Shown one piece after another: positions 1 to 9,018 of a stretch of DNA of 64,000 nucleotides. Below the pieces are notes generated by a model. That model did not search any database, was not told the origin of the DNA, and saw only the letters and a program-made list of their open reading frames with translations. This DNA comes from Acidimicrobiia bacterium (GTDB taxonomy: Bacteria > Acidobacteriota > Vicinamibacteria > Vicinamibacterales > UBA2999), in the NCBI GenBank assembly GCA_016871275.1, contig VFZG01000003.1, forward strand, positions 1 to 64,000, in the 5' to 3' direction. The number at the start of each line of letters is the position of its first letter. Position 1 is the stretch's first letter. The translations under genes were made by a program, and so were the position numbers.

Positions 1-801
1 CAGCATCACGCTCTGGACGGTGCCCTCGGCGTAATCAGTGGTGATCTCGTCGCGGATCGGCACCAAGTCGGCCTGCACCACTTCGACCTTGTGCTCACGC
101 GTGTAGGCGTAGCTCTTGGTTGAGCCCTCGTGGTCGTTGAAGGTCACGCATGGCGAGATGATGTCGACAAACGCGAATCCCTTGTGCGTGATGGCGGCCT
201 TGAGAATCGGTACCAGCTGGTGCTTGTCGCCCGAGAAGCTGCGCGCGACGAAGGTGGCGCCGAGCGTCAGCGCCATCAGCACGCCGTCGATCGGCTCCAT
301 GGCGTTGGCTTCGCCCTTCTTGGCGGTCGAGCCGACATCCGCCGACGCCGAGAACTGGCCCTTGGTCAGGCCGTAGACGCCGTTGTTCTCAAGAATGTAG
401 GCCATGTTGACGTTGCGGCGAATCGCATGGCACAGCTGTCCCAGGCCTATGGACAATGAGTCGCCGTCGCCGGACACGCCAATCATGATCAGGTCGCCGT
501 TGGCGGCATTGGCGCCGGTGGCCACCGCCGGCATGCGGCCGTGGACGCTGTTGAACCCATGCGCCTCGAGCAGGAAGTAGGCCGGCGTCTTCGACGAGCA
601 GCCGATGCCCGACAGCTTCGCCACCTTGTGGGGCGGGATGCTCAGCTCCCAGAACGCCTGGATGATCGCGGCCGTGATCGAGTCGTGGCCGCATCCGGCG
701 CAGAGAGTAGTGATGGCGCCCTCATAATCACGCCGGGTCAGACCAATCGCGTTCGCCTTGAGCGACGGGTGGTGGACGTTCGGTTTCGCGATGTAGGTCA
801 T
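1..801 (-). CDS. korB: 2-oxoacid:ferredoxin oxidoreductase, beta subunit (partial)
   Basis: Thiamine-diphosphate subunit of a cytoplasmic 2-oxoacid:ferredoxin oxidoreductase, which oxidatively decarboxylates a 2-oxoacid to acyl-CoA and reduces ferredoxin. Reading from ATG at 801 the protein shows CAGCGHDS near residue 35, then GIGCSSKTP, the ThDP/Mg-type stretch GVSGDGDS and ENNGVYGLTKGQ, all typical of the KorB/PorB family. The C-terminus lies beyond base 1, so length cannot be compared. The start overlaps the stop of the alpha gene by four bases (798-801), so the two subunits are translationally coupled. The substrate (2-oxoglutarate, pyruvate or a branched 2-oxoacid) cannot be decided from what is visible; Kor is the commonest assignment for this two-subunit layout. 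Confidence 0.88.
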   Translation of the reverse strand, partial: MTYIAKPNVHHPSLKANAIGLTRRDYEGAITTLCAGCGHDSITAAIIQAFWELSIPPHKVAKLSGIGCSSKTPAYFLLEAHGFNSVHGRMPAVATGANAANGDLIMIGVSGDGDSLSIGLGQLCHAIRRNVNMAYILENNGVYGLTKGQFSASADVGSTAKKGEANAMEPIDGVLMALTLGATFVARSFSGDKHQLVPILKAAITHKGFAFVDIISPCVTFNDHEGSTKSYAYTREHKVEVVQADLVPIRDEITTDYAEGTVQSVML

Positions 802-2594
802 GCCACTTTCTCCAACTTCGCCTTCACGCCGCTGATCACGTGGTGCGCGCTCATCGGGAAGCCCGCGTAATAGCGCACCGAATGCAGCCGCTCGATGTGC
901 ACGCCGAGGTCGAGCATCAGCAGGCTGCGCAGTTGCGCATCGCGGTTCTGCTCGACGATGAAATTGACCTCGTGCTGCTCGAGGAACTGCCGCACCTCGT
1001 CACCGAACGGGAAACCGCGCACCCGCAGGTAGTTGACCTTGATGCCCTCCTGCGCGAGCAGGTCCATGGCTTCCACACACGCTGCGTGGCAGCCGCCGAC
1101 CGTGACCAGGCCCATGGTGGCGCCGGGCGTCTGTATGATGACCGGCCCGGGCACCGCCTTGGTGGCGCCCTGCACCTTGCGGGCAATGCGATCGAGCACT
1201 TCCTGGTACTCGGCGGCGTTCTCGGTGTAGGCGCCGTACTTGTTGTGGCCGGATCCGCGTGTGAAGAACGCGCCCTTCGGGTGCACGCCCGGCAACGAGC
1301 GCTGCGGGATGCCGTCGCCGTCGTGATCGTAGTAGCGCCAGAAGTTCTTCGCCTGCTCCAGCTCTTCGGCCGACAGGACCTTGCCGCGATCCGGCCGGTA
1401 GCTGTCGTCCCACTGGAGCTTCGGCACCATCCAGTCGTTCATGCCGATGTCGAGGTCGGTGACCAGGAACGTCGGCGTCTGGAAGCGCTCCGCCAGATCG
1501 AACGCCTTGGCGGCAAACTCGAACGCCTCCGTCGGATCGGCGGGATACAGGCAGATGTGACGCGTGTCGCCGTGCGACGCGTAGGCGCACAGCAGCAGGT
1601 CGCCCTGCTGGGTGCGCGTCGGCATGCCGGTTGACGGTCCGGTACGCTGCACGTCCACGATCACCGCGGGAATCTCAGCGTAATAGGCCAGGCCGATGAA
1701 CTCGCTCATCAGCGAAATGCCGGGCCCGGCCGTCGGCGTGAAGGCGCGGGCGCCGGCCCACGAGGCGCCGACCACCATGCCAAGTGCCGCCAGCTCGTCC
1801 TCGGCCTGCAGGATCGCGAACTTTTTCTGCTTCGTGACGGGGTCGCGCCGGAACTGCATGCAGAAGCTCTTGAACGCTTCCATCACCGACGTTGCCGGCG
1901 TGATCGGATACCAGGCACCAACGGTCGCGCCCGCGTAGACCGCACCCAGCGCCGCGGCGGTGTTGCCGTCGATCAGGATGCTGTCCCTGGTCGCATCCAT
2001 CTTCTCGAGGTGAATCGGCAGCGGGCACTCGAAGTGCGCCCTGGCGTAGTCGTAGCCAATGGCAATCGCCTTCGCGTTGGAATCGAGCAGCGCCTGCTTG
2101 GCCGCGTACTTTTCCCTGGTCAGCTGCGCGATGATTGCGGTGTCCATGCCGATCAGCGCCGCCAGCGCGCCGGCATAGGCAATGTTCTTCATCAGGATGC
2201 GCTCGCGCACCCCCTTGAACTGCGCGTTGCACATCTCCGCCAGCGGAACACCGAGGTAGGTGACGTCGGGGCGCTTCAGCTTGTCGTCGAGCGGCCACGA
2301 CGAATCGAACATCAGGTAGCCGCCCGGCCGGACCTCGGCCACGTCCTGCGGATACGTCGCCGCATTCAGCGCGACCATCAGGTCGAAGTGCGGCGTCCTG
2401 GCCGTGTAGCCGTTCTTGTTGACCCGGATTTCGTACCACGTCGGCAGGCCCTGGATGTTCGACGGGAACACGTTCTTGCCGGTCACCGGCACGCCCATGC
2501 GGAAGATGGCCTGCATGATCAGGCCGTTGGCGCTCGCCGAACCGGTACCGTTCGCCGTGGCTATCTTGAAAGCAAAGTCATTGACGCGGGACAA
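798..2594 (-). CDS. korA: 2-oxoacid:ferredoxin oxidoreductase, fused gamma-alpha subunit
   Basis: 598-residue catalytic partner of the beta subunit. Residues about 10-190 form the gamma domain (binding of CoA and the acyl intermediate), and the alpha (pyrimidine-binding) domain follows with the family signature YPITPATS at residues 229-236. This fused gamma-alpha architecture is usual for KorA-type enzymes and fits the total length. No 4Fe-4S delta domain is present; electrons are probably taken by a separate ferredoxin or by the Fe-S flavoprotein encoded immediately upstream (2643-4445). The gap to that gene is about 50 bases, so the three are probably one minus-strand operon. The 2-oxoacid specificity is inferred, not seen. 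Confidence 0.92.
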   Translation of the reverse strand: MSRVNDFAFKIATANGTGSASANGLIMQAIFRMGVPVTGKNVFPSNIQGLPTWYEIRVNKNGYTARTPHFDLMVALNAATYPQDVAEVRPGGYLMFDSSWPLDDKLKRPDVTYLGVPLAEMCNAQFKGVRERILMKNIAYAGALAALIGMDTAIIAQLTREKYAAKQALLDSNAKAIAIGYDYARAHFECPLPIHLEKMDATRDSILIDGNTAAALGAVYAGATVGAWYPITPATSVMEAFKSFCMQFRRDPVTKQKKFAILQAEDELAALGMVVGASWAGARAFTPTAGPGISLMSEFIGLAYYAEIPAVIVDVQRTGPSTGMPTRTQQGDLLLCAYASHGDTRHICLYPADPTEAFEFAAKAFDLAERFQTPTFLVTDLDIGMNDWMVPKLQWDDSYRPDRGKVLSAEELEQAKNFWRYYDHDGDGIPQRSLPGVHPKGAFFTRGSGHNKYGAYTENAAEYQEVLDRIARKVQGATKAVPGPVIIQTPGATMGLVTVGGCHAACVEAMDLLAQEGIKVNYLRVRGFPFGDEVRQFLEQHEVNFIVEQNRDAQLRSLLMLDLGVHIERLHSVRYYAGFPMSAHHVISGVKAKLEKVA

Positions 2595-2642
2595 ATGTAT
2601 TCCTCGTAAAAGTCGTGGCTCAGTGCTTCCGTGTATCCGTGG

Positions 2643-4445
2643 CTACCGTCCGACCGCTTCAAGCGGTATGAAGGCCGTAGCGGCGTAAGGCAACTCAACC
2701 ACGAACCGGCGCATATCCCAGGCATAGGTCGGGCAGCGCTCGGCGCACAGGCCGCAGTGCAGGCACACGTTCTCGTCCTTCACCATCACGCGGCCGGTCT
2801 GCTTGAGCGGGCTCGAATGAAACAGCGGCTGCTCGAGGTCGGTGGCCGGCGCCAGCGTGTGCAGACGCAGCGCCTCCTCGCTGCCGAGATCCGGGAGGAT
2901 CGTCAGGCAGTCCGTCGGGCAAATGTCGATGCACGCATCGCACTCGATGCACAGCGAGTCGGTGAAGTGCGTCTGCACGTCGCAGTTCAGGCAGCGCTCC
3001 ACCTCGTGCGCCGTCTGCTCCGCGGTAAAGCCCTCCTCCACTTCCACGGTCATCTTCGAGAAGCGGACCGGCAGATCGACGTGTTTCATCTTCTGCCGCT
3101 TCACCGGATCGTAGTCGTTGCTGTACGACCACTCGTGCAGGCCCATCTTGGTGCTGGTCAGCGTCATGCTGTGTGGCGGACGCTCCGTGACCGGCTTGCC
3201 CTGGCAGTAGCGATCGATCGAGATCGCCGCCTGGTGCCCGTGCTCGACGGCCCAGATGATGTTCGCGGGGCCGAACGCCGCGTCACCACCGAAGAAGATG
3301 CCGGGCCTGGTCGACATGAACGTCTGCTTGTCGACCACCGGCATGTCCCACTTCTTGTCGAACTCGAGGCCCATGTCGCGCTCGATCCAGGGGAAGGCGT
3401 TCTCCTGGCCGATGGCCAGCACCACCGAGTCGCACTCGAGAATCACCTTGCCGGCGGGATCCTGGATGAACTTGCCGTTCTCCTCGCGCGAGGTGAACTT
3501 GTCGAATTCCATCCCCGTCAGCTTGCCGCTCTCGACGATGAAGCGGACCGGCGAGAGGTTCTCGAGGATGTCGACCTGCTCTTCTTCCGCGTCTTCGAGC
3601 TCCCACGGCGACGCCTTGAAGTACTTGCGCGTCCGGCGCGAGATCACCTTCACGTCGGTGGCGCCGAAGCGCTTGGCCGAGCGGCAGCAGTCCATGGCGG
3701 TGTTGCCAACGCCGATGATCAGCACCCGCTTGCCGATTGAGTTGATGTGGCCGAAATGGATCGATTCGAGCCACTCGATGCCGATGAACACCTGATCGGT
3801 GTCGTGGCGGCCCGGCAAATCGAGCTCCTTGCCCTTGGGCGCGCCGGTGCCGACGAAGATGGCGTCGAACGCCTTCGAGTCTGCCAGCGCCTCGAGGCTC
3901 GTGACCGGCGAGTCGTAGTTCATCGTGACGCCCATGTTCACGATGTAGCCGATCTCCTCGTCGAGCACTTCTTCGGGGAGGCGGAAGGCGGGGATGTTGA
4001 CACGCATCAGGCCGCCGGGACGCGGCCCCTTCTCGAACACGGTGACCTGGTAGCCCAGCGGCATCAGGTCGTTCGCCACCGTCAGCGACGAAGGCCCCGC
4101 GCCGATCAGCGCCACCTTCTTGCCGTTCTTCACGGTTGGGATCTCCGGCAGCCGCGCGGTGATGTCGCTCTTGTGATCGGCGGCGACGCGCTTGAGGCGG
4201 CAGATCGCGACGGGCTTGCCGTCGACGCGGCCGCGCCGGCACGCCGGCTCGCACGGACGGTCGCAGGTCCGGCCCAGGATGCCGGGGAACACGTTCGACT
4301 CCCGGTTCAGGATGTAGGCATCGTCGAACCGGTCTTGCGCGATCATCCGGATGTATTCCGGGACATTGGTGTGGGCCGGGCACGCCCACTGGCAATCAAC
4401 TACCCGGTGGTAATAATTTGGGTCCGAGGTATCCGTCCGATTCAT
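2643..4445 (-). CDS. GltD/NfnB-like FAD oxidoreductase with C-terminal 4Fe-4S domains
   Basis: 600-residue NAD(P)-linked flavoprotein. The N-terminal helical Fe-S domain carries Cys18, Cys22, Cys61, Cys65, Cys69 and Cys82 (the glutamate synthase small-subunit/DPD type). A first dinucleotide-binding motif GAGPSS lies at 115-120 and a second, GVGNTAMD, in the middle. The last 120 residues hold two ferredoxin-like Cys clusters (CIECDACIDICP and CLHCGLCAERCP). It lies upstream of korAB in the same orientation, so it probably moves electrons between the Kor ferredoxin pool and NAD(P). That role is inferred from context. A TATAAT-like -10 (minus strand, 4462-4457) sits only about 12 bases before the ATG, which would give an almost leaderless transcript; no good -35 was found. 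Confidence 0.85.
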   Translation of the reverse strand: MNRTDTSDPNYYHRVVDCQWACPAHTNVPEYIRMIAQDRFDDAYILNRESNVFPGILGRTCDRPCEPACRRGRVDGKPVAICRLKRVAADHKSDITARLPEIPTVKNGKKVALIGAGPSSLTVANDLMPLGYQVTVFEKGPRPGGLMRVNIPAFRLPEEVLDEEIGYIVNMGVTMNYDSPVTSLEALADSKAFDAIFVGTGAPKGKELDLPGRHDTDQVFIGIEWLESIHFGHINSIGKRVLIIGVGNTAMDCCRSAKRFGATDVKVISRRTRKYFKASPWELEDAEEEQVDILENLSPVRFIVESGKLTGMEFDKFTSREENGKFIQDPAGKVILECDSVVLAIGQENAFPWIERDMGLEFDKKWDMPVVDKQTFMSTRPGIFFGGDAAFGPANIIWAVEHGHQAAISIDRYCQGKPVTERPPHSMTLTSTKMGLHEWSYSNDYDPVKRQKMKHVDLPVRFSKMTVEVEEGFTAEQTAHEVERCLNCDVQTHFTDSLCIECDACIDICPTDCLTILPDLGSEEALRLHTLAPATDLEQPLFHSSPLKQTGRVMVKDENVCLHCGLCAERCPTYAWDMRRFVVELPYAATAFIPLEAVGR

Positions 4446-4479
4446 GTTTTCTTCGCATTATATGCGGGTCATGCAGGGA

Positions 4480-6108
4480 TCAGGCGGGAGACGATGCTGA
4501 AATGAGATGGTTCCTTCCAGATTCGGTAATGAATCCCCGTTCGAATCGCTCCTGCGTTGAGCGCTCCTCGATCGTGTTCACCGCATAGTAGTCGGCCTGC
4601 AGGCGCTCTCGCGTGAGGTCGAGCGTGAAGTAGCCGCGATAGCGGCCGTCCACGTAGTGCAGATGCGGCCGGGCCGCCATCAGGTCGGCCAGTTGTTTCG
4701 GTCCTTCCGGTCCACGGCCCAGATTGCTCGGCGAGCTGACGGACGTGCCGGCAAACTCTACCCCGAGCGATCCTTTACCAGTGGCCTTGTCGTAGCCGCC
4801 AAATGGATCGCGCGGCAGATCGAACGCCCACGAGCTGTGCACGTCGCCGGTCAGCACCGCGAGGTTGCGGATCTTCGCGCGCTCGATCATGTCGAACACG
4901 CGGCCGCGGGCGCCGCGATAGCCGTCCCACGCGTCGGCGTTGCCGGCCCGGCGTCCGGTTGGCGTCTGAGGCGCGAAGATCACCTGCTGGCCGAACAGCG
5001 TCCAGGTGGAATTGTCGCGGGCCGAGGTGACGATCTGTTCGGCGAGCCACTGTTCCTGCTCGGGCCCCAGCAGGTGGCGCGACGGCGATTCAACGGCGGC
5101 GCTGTTGTCGGCCGTCGTTTGCTCATCGCGGCCGATCAGGCGCGTATCGAGCATCATCAGCGTCGCGAGGTTGCCGAAGCGGAACGATCGATAGATCTTC
5201 TCCTCCCGCGTCTGCGCGTCTTCGCGGATCGGCATCCACTCGTAGTACGCCTGCAGCGCCGCCTTGCGGCGTGCCGCCCACTCACCTTCAACCTGGCCGT
5301 CGTTGTTGTGGTTCTGGGCGCCCTCCTTCCAGGCGTTGTTCGTGAACTCGTGATCGTCCCAAACGACGATGAAGGGGTGCTGGCGGTGGATGGCCTGCGA
5401 ATCCGGATCGGCCTTGTACTGGGCGTGACGCTCGCGATATTCCTGCAGCGTCACCATTTCCTTGTTCGGGGACGGGACGCGGCCGAAGCGCGAGCCGTCG
5501 CCGTACTGTTGGTTGGCGTATTCGTAAAGATAGTCGCCCAGGTGCAGAATCGCGTCGAGGTCCAACCGGTTCGCCAGGCACGCATAGGCATTGAAGAACC
5601 CCTGTGGCAGGTTCGAGCACGACACCACGCCCAGGCGCACGCGGGCGACGTCCTGTCGCGGCAGCGTCCTGGTGCGGCCCACCACGGACCGCTCGCCGTT
5701 CGACTCGAAGCGATAATAGTAGGTGGTTCCCGGCTCGAGCCGGCCGGCGTCGACTTTCACCGTGAAGTCACGCGCGGCGCCGGTCTGCGCCACGCCCTTC
5801 GCGATTACCTGCGACATCTTCTCGTCGCGCGCCACCTGCCACGCCACGGTCTGCGCACCGGAGGCGCGCGGCGTCACCCGCGTCCAGATGATGACGCGAT
5901 CGGCGAGCGGATCGCCGCTGGCAACACCATGCCGGAATACCGGGTTGGCAACTTGCGCGAGCGCGTCGAGGGAGCGAACGAACGGCAGGCCGCCGAGGGC
6001 GGCGCTGCCTGACGCGATGAATCCGCGCCGGGAAATGTGACGCATATGGCGTGGAGTGTGCCACGAAGACACGGTGCCACGAAGCAAATCTTTTTTAGAC
6101 GACGACAC
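4480..6108 (-). CDS. phoD: Alkaline phosphatase D family phosphodiesterase/phosphatase, Tat-exported
   Basis: PhoD-family metallophosphoesterase, expected outside the cytoplasmic membrane, where it releases phosphate from phosphodiesters or monoesters. The twin-arginine signal SRRGFIASG is followed by a hydrophobic stretch and ALAQ. The internal ATG at 6045 (MRHISRRG) puts that motif right at the N-terminus and is a better start than 6108, giving 521 residues. Family landmarks are visible: GVASGDPLADRVIIWTR, SCSN, HLGDYLYEY, VVWDDHEFTNN and LTGDVHSSW, which supply metal ligands. The stop lies 34 bases before the next gene on the strand; co-transcription with it is possible but there is no functional link. 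Confidence 0.9.
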   Translation of the reverse strand: MSSSKKDLLRGTVSSWHTPRHMRHISRRGFIASGSAALGGLPFVRSLDALAQVANPVFRHGVASGDPLADRVIIWTRVTPRASGAQTVAWQVARDEKMSQVIAKGVAQTGAARDFTVKVDAGRLEPGTTYYYRFESNGERSVVGRTRTLPRQDVARVRLGVVSCSNLPQGFFNAYACLANRLDLDAILHLGDYLYEYANQQYGDGSRFGRVPSPNKEMVTLQEYRERHAQYKADPDSQAIHRQHPFIVVWDDHEFTNNAWKEGAQNHNNDGQVEGEWAARRKAALQAYYEWMPIREDAQTREEKIYRSFRFGNLATLMMLDTRLIGRDEQTTADNSAAVESPSRHLLGPEQEQWLAEQIVTSARDNSTWTLFGQQVIFAPQTPTGRRAGNADAWDGYRGARGRVFDMIERAKIRNLAVLTGDVHSSWAFDLPRDPFGGYDKATGKGSLGVEFAGTSVSSPSNLGRGPEGPKQLADLMAARPHLHYVDGRYRGYFTLDLTRERLQADYYAVNTIEERSTQERFERGFITESGRNHLISASSPA

Positions 6109-6132
6109 CGTGGCACGTCGGTGCCCTCGGGC

Positions 6133-6648
6133 TTACGTCCGGGACTCTCGGGACAGCTTCGTGCGCTCAATCTCGCGGGTGATGTAGGCGCTCATGTCCT
6201 GCAGAGCGCCTTGCCAGCCGCGGTCCATGATCGAGAAGTAGCGCTCCCAGCGCGGGCCTTCGCCGCCGCCGCTCTGCTTCACGGTCAGCATGGTCTGGCG
6301 GCCGTTGCCGTGCGGGCGGCACTGGACTTCCAGCGCCATCGGGCCAATCGGGTCGCCGTCGGGCGGCTGCCAGTAGGCATCCGCCAGGAAGAACGAAGCG
6401 CCGGGTCGGAAGTCGATCACCGTGCCGTGAAACGCGCCGCCGAGGCGGCCGAGGATCTCGTCCTTGAAGTCGGTCGACTCCCACTCAATCGCATACATGC
6501 CGAGCGGGCGGGGCACTGCGAACGCGCGCGACGCCTGCCACCAGCCCTTGAGATCGGCTTCGGTGAAAAACAGCTGCATCACCCGCGCCGGCGGCGCGGA
6601 GATGAGCTGCGTGCGCGTCACTTCGAGCACTTTGGTCGCGGCTGCCAT
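6133..6648 (-). CDS. SRPBCC/AHSA1 family protein
   Basis: 171-residue cytoplasmic protein of the START-like SRPBCC fold (activator-of-Hsp90 ATPase/polyketide cyclase group). It opens with the typical beta-strand TRTQLISAPPARVMQLF and the TEADLKGWWQ helix, and ends with MDRGWQGALQDMSAYIT, the long C-terminal helix that closes the hydrophobic cavity. Members bind small hydrophobic ligands or Hsp90; nothing in this sequence fixes the ligand. It lies about 20 bases downstream of the NamZ-like gene on the same strand and may share its transcript. Length is normal for the family. Confidence 0.75.
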   Translation of the reverse strand: MAAATKVLEVTRTQLISAPPARVMQLFFTEADLKGWWQASRAFAVPRPLGMYAIEWESTDFKDEILGRLGGAFHGTVIDFRPGASFFLADAYWQPPDGDPIGPMALEVQCRPHGNGRQTMLTVKQSGGGEGPRWERYFSIMDRGWQGALQDMSAYITREIERTKLSRESRT

Positions 6649-6670
6649 GGGGAATCAGGCCGCAGAAATT

Positions 6671-7837
6671 CTAGTGGTAGCTGAGAAACTCCGCACGAAT
6701 TTTCTCGAACGGCCGGCCTTCGGATTCCCAGATCGGCACCAGGTCCTCGGCCCTCTTTCCCATATCAATGGCCGTGCGCAGCGCCGGGGAACCGGCCAGG
6801 ATGTCGATGGGCTCTTTGTCGTGCTCGTACTCGTAGGGCGGCTGGCGCCACGCGAAGTCCTTCGGGCCGGCCGCCTTGATGGCGTCGATCAGCGCCACGC
6901 CGGTCAACACCGGCTTGAATGCCTGCCGGTCGAGCACGTGGATCTGGCAGCCGCCGCACGTCTGCTTCGCCTGCTTCTGGAACGTCGGCTCGAATACCGC
7001 GGGCCGGAAGTGCACGCCCGGCAACCGGCGGGCGTTCATCGACTGCGCGAACACCTCGGCATCGACCCACGGCGCCCCGACCAACTCGAACGGGCGCGTG
7101 GTGCCGCGTGCCTCGGACGCGTTGGTGCCTTCGAACAACACGGTACCTGGGTAGACGATCGCGCTGTCGAGCGTCGGGATGTTGGGCGACGGCATCACGA
7201 ACGGCAGCCCGGTCTGATCGAAATACATCGATCGTGACCAGCCTTCCATGTCCACCACTTCGAGCGGAGCCTTGATCTCGAAGTAGTCGTTGAAGAAGCG
7301 CGCCAGCTCGCCAATGGTCATGCCATGGCGCATCGGGATCGGAAACTGGCCGACAAACGACTCATTGCCGCGCACCAGCATCGGGCCTTCAACGTCGAGG
7401 CCGCCGATGGGATTCGGCCGATCGCACACAATGATGTCCACCCCATGCTTGGCGCAGGCGCGCAGGCAATTCGCCATCGTGTAGATATAGGTGTAGATGC
7501 GGGCGCCGATGTCCTGGAGATCGACCACCATCACGTCGACGTGGCGCAGCATGTCCCCAGTCGGCTGGCGCGTCTCGCTATAGAGCGAGAACACCGGCAC
7601 CTGGCGCCGGCCATCGTTGCCGTGTGGCGTCTCGATCATGTTGTCCTGGACGTCGGACCGGAACCCGTGCTGCGGCCCGAAGATCGCGCCGAGCGTGACG
7701 TGCGGTGTCTGCGTCAACATATCGGTGATGTGCGCAAACGTCGCGTCCACCGACGCCGGGTTGCTGACGATCCCGACCTTACGACCTTTCAGCTTTCCAG
7801 AAGCGAGCAAGCGAGTCGAACCGAGGGTGACTGGCAC
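6671..7837 (-). CDS. namZ: DUF1343 protein, NamZ-type exo-beta-N-acetylmuramidase
   Basis: 388-residue member of the DUF1343 family, whose characterised member NamZ removes non-reducing-end N-acetylmuramic acid during peptidoglycan turnover. Recognisable stretches are VGIVSNPASVD, FGPQHGFRSDVQDN, PVFSLYSETRQPT, DLQDIGARIYTYIYTM and CDRPNPIGG, covering the conserved N-terminal Rossmann-like half. No signal peptide is visible at this start, although many relatives are secreted, so either the start is misplaced or the protein acts on recovered wall fragments inside the cell. The enzymatic role is family knowledge, not shown here. Confidence 0.82.
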   Translation of the reverse strand: MPVTLGSTRLLASGKLKGRKVGIVSNPASVDATFAHITDMLTQTPHVTLGAIFGPQHGFRSDVQDNMIETPHGNDGRRQVPVFSLYSETRQPTGDMLRHVDVMVVDLQDIGARIYTYIYTMANCLRACAKHGVDIIVCDRPNPIGGLDVEGPMLVRGNESFVGQFPIPMRHGMTIGELARFFNDYFEIKAPLEVVDMEGWSRSMYFDQTGLPFVMPSPNIPTLDSAIVYPGTVLFEGTNASEARGTTRPFELVGAPWVDAEVFAQSMNARRLPGVHFRPAVFEPTFQKQAKQTCGGCQIHVLDRQAFKPVLTGVALIDAIKAAGPKDFAWRQPPYEYEHDKEPIDILAGSPALRTAIDMGKRAEDLVPIWESEGRPFEKIRAEFLSYH

Positions 7838-7852
7838 GCGTCAATTATAGGT

Positions 7853-7892
7853 GCCTGGACGCCTGGACGCCCGGAGGCCCGGAGGCCTGGAA
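7853..7892. repeat. Five tandem 8-bp GC-rich units
   Basis: Between the NamZ-like gene and ogt there are five consecutive 8-bp units of the form GCCYGGAS (two GCCTGGAC, two GCCCGGAG, one GCCTGGAA). Similar short tandem GC-rich runs recur at 38441-38480 and 57213-57254. No protein or promoter function is visible. Confidence 0.75.
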
Positions 7893-7946
7893 GCACTCGC
7901 AAACCGCGGATCGCGGCAGCGCAATCAATGCTCTACTGTGAGGAGC

Positions 7947-8444
7947 ATGAGCGCGCTCTTCTACTCCCACCTCGCCGACAGCCCGGTGGGCCCGTTGCTG
8001 CTGGCCGGCGATGCCGACGCGTTGCACGTGCTCTCGTTCGGGAACGGCATTCGCCCGAGGGAAATCGACGCGGACTGGGCGAGGGACACGAAGGGCGTGC
8101 TCGAGACTGTTCGCCGCGAGCTCAAGGAGTACTTTGCGGGCAGGCTGAAATCATTCACCGTGCCGCTCGCGTTCACCGGCACGCCGTTCCAGAACGCCGT
8201 CTGGAAACAGCTGACCCGCATCCCCTACGGCGAGACGATCAGCTACCTGGAGCTGGCCAACCGCATCGACAATCCGAAGGCGGTCCGCGCCGTCGGCATG
8301 GCCAACGGCGCCAATCCGATTGCCATCATCGTGCCCTGTCATCGCGTGATCGGATCGAACGGGTCGCTGACCGGTTTCGGGGGCGGCCTGCCGGCCAAGC
8401 GCGCCTTGCTGGAGCTGGAAAAAGGTCAGCGGACGCTGCTCTAA
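7947..8444 (+). CDS. ogt: Methylated-DNA--protein-cysteine S-methyltransferase
   Basis: 165-residue suicide alkyltransferase that removes methyl groups from O6-methylguanine (and O4-methylthymine) in DNA by transferring them to its own cysteine. The active site PCHRV has Cys131. The recognition helix region RIPYGETISYLELANRI precedes it, and AVGMANGANPIAIIVP leads into the active site. ATG at 7947 is chosen because it begins the conserved N-terminal strand. AGGAG at 7941-7945 is too close for an ideal Shine-Dalgarno, and an in-frame GTG at 7938 is possible. The N-terminal domain is short, as in Ogt rather than Ada fusions. Confidence 0.93.
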   Translation: MSALFYSHLADSPVGPLLLAGDADALHVLSFGNGIRPREIDADWARDTKGVLETVRRELKEYFAGRLKSFTVPLAFTGTPFQNAVWKQLTRIPYGETISYLELANRIDNPKAVRAVGMANGANPIAIIVPCHRVIGSNGSLTGFGGGLPAKRALLELEKGQRTLL

Positions 8445-8475
8445 CACATCAAGAAACCACTGCGGTCACGTCCTG

Positions 8476-9018
8476 ATGAGAATCCTCGAAGTCGGCACTG
8501 GCTCGGTAGCGGTCACGCTCGTGCTGGCACGCGGCCTCGGGGCGGACGGGCGGCTGCTGGCCATGGAGCCCAATCCGAAAGTCGCCGCCGAGATCCGCAC
8601 CCGACTCGCGCCGGCGGGATGTGCCGATCGTGTCAGCGTGATCGTGGGCGAGCCGCAGCGGTTCCTGCACAAGGTCAGGGGGCCGTTCGACGCGATCGTG
8701 CTGCACCCCGCGCACGACTTGCCGGCGACGCGACAGAAGCTCGCGCCGCTGCTCGCACCCGGCGGGCTGCTGCTTTCCGGCCGCACCAAATATAGTGAGG
8801 GAGATATGACCACCGCCGAATGGCTGGCACAGGCAAAGGCCGACGCCGAACAGCGCGGGCTCCCCGAGCTGATCCCCATGCTGGACGGTCTCGCCCAGGC
8901 CACCGAACGCCTGCGCGCCGCCGACTGGAACGACAACCCCGACCCTTCAACTCCGTCGTCGGCCGCTATCGCCGCCGCCAACGACGCTCACACGCGCACG
9001 CCCAATGACGACGATTAG
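8476..9018 (+). CDS. SAM-dependent methyltransferase-like protein, short N-terminus
   Basis: 180 residues beginning directly at methyltransferase motif I (MRILEVGTGSVAVTLVLARGLG), followed by an acidic motif II (LLAMEPNP), motif III-like VSVIVGEP and a motif IV region DAIVLHPAHD. This is the Rossmann core of class I methyltransferases of the O-methyltransferase type, but the usual 40-60 residues before motif I are absent. The reading frame stays open upstream into ogt, so an undetected alternative start or a 5' loss are both possible. The C-terminal 30 residues are low-complexity (A, N, D, T). It overlaps the amidase gene by 14 bases. Substrate unknown. Confidence 0.55.
   Translation: MRILEVGTGSVAVTLVLARGLGADGRLLAMEPNPKVAAEIRTRLAPAGCADRVSVIVGEPQRFLHKVRGPFDAIVLHPAHDLPATRQKLAPLLAPGGLLLSGRTKYSEGDMTTAEWLAQAKADAEQRGLPELIPMLDGLAQATERLRAADWNDNPDPSTPSSAAIAAANDAHTRTPNDDD

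Noticed and set aside
2631-3740. 369-codon plus-strand open frame opposite the Fe-S flavoprotein
   Set aside because: Shadow of 2643-4445; Arg/His/Leu-rich and without domain features.
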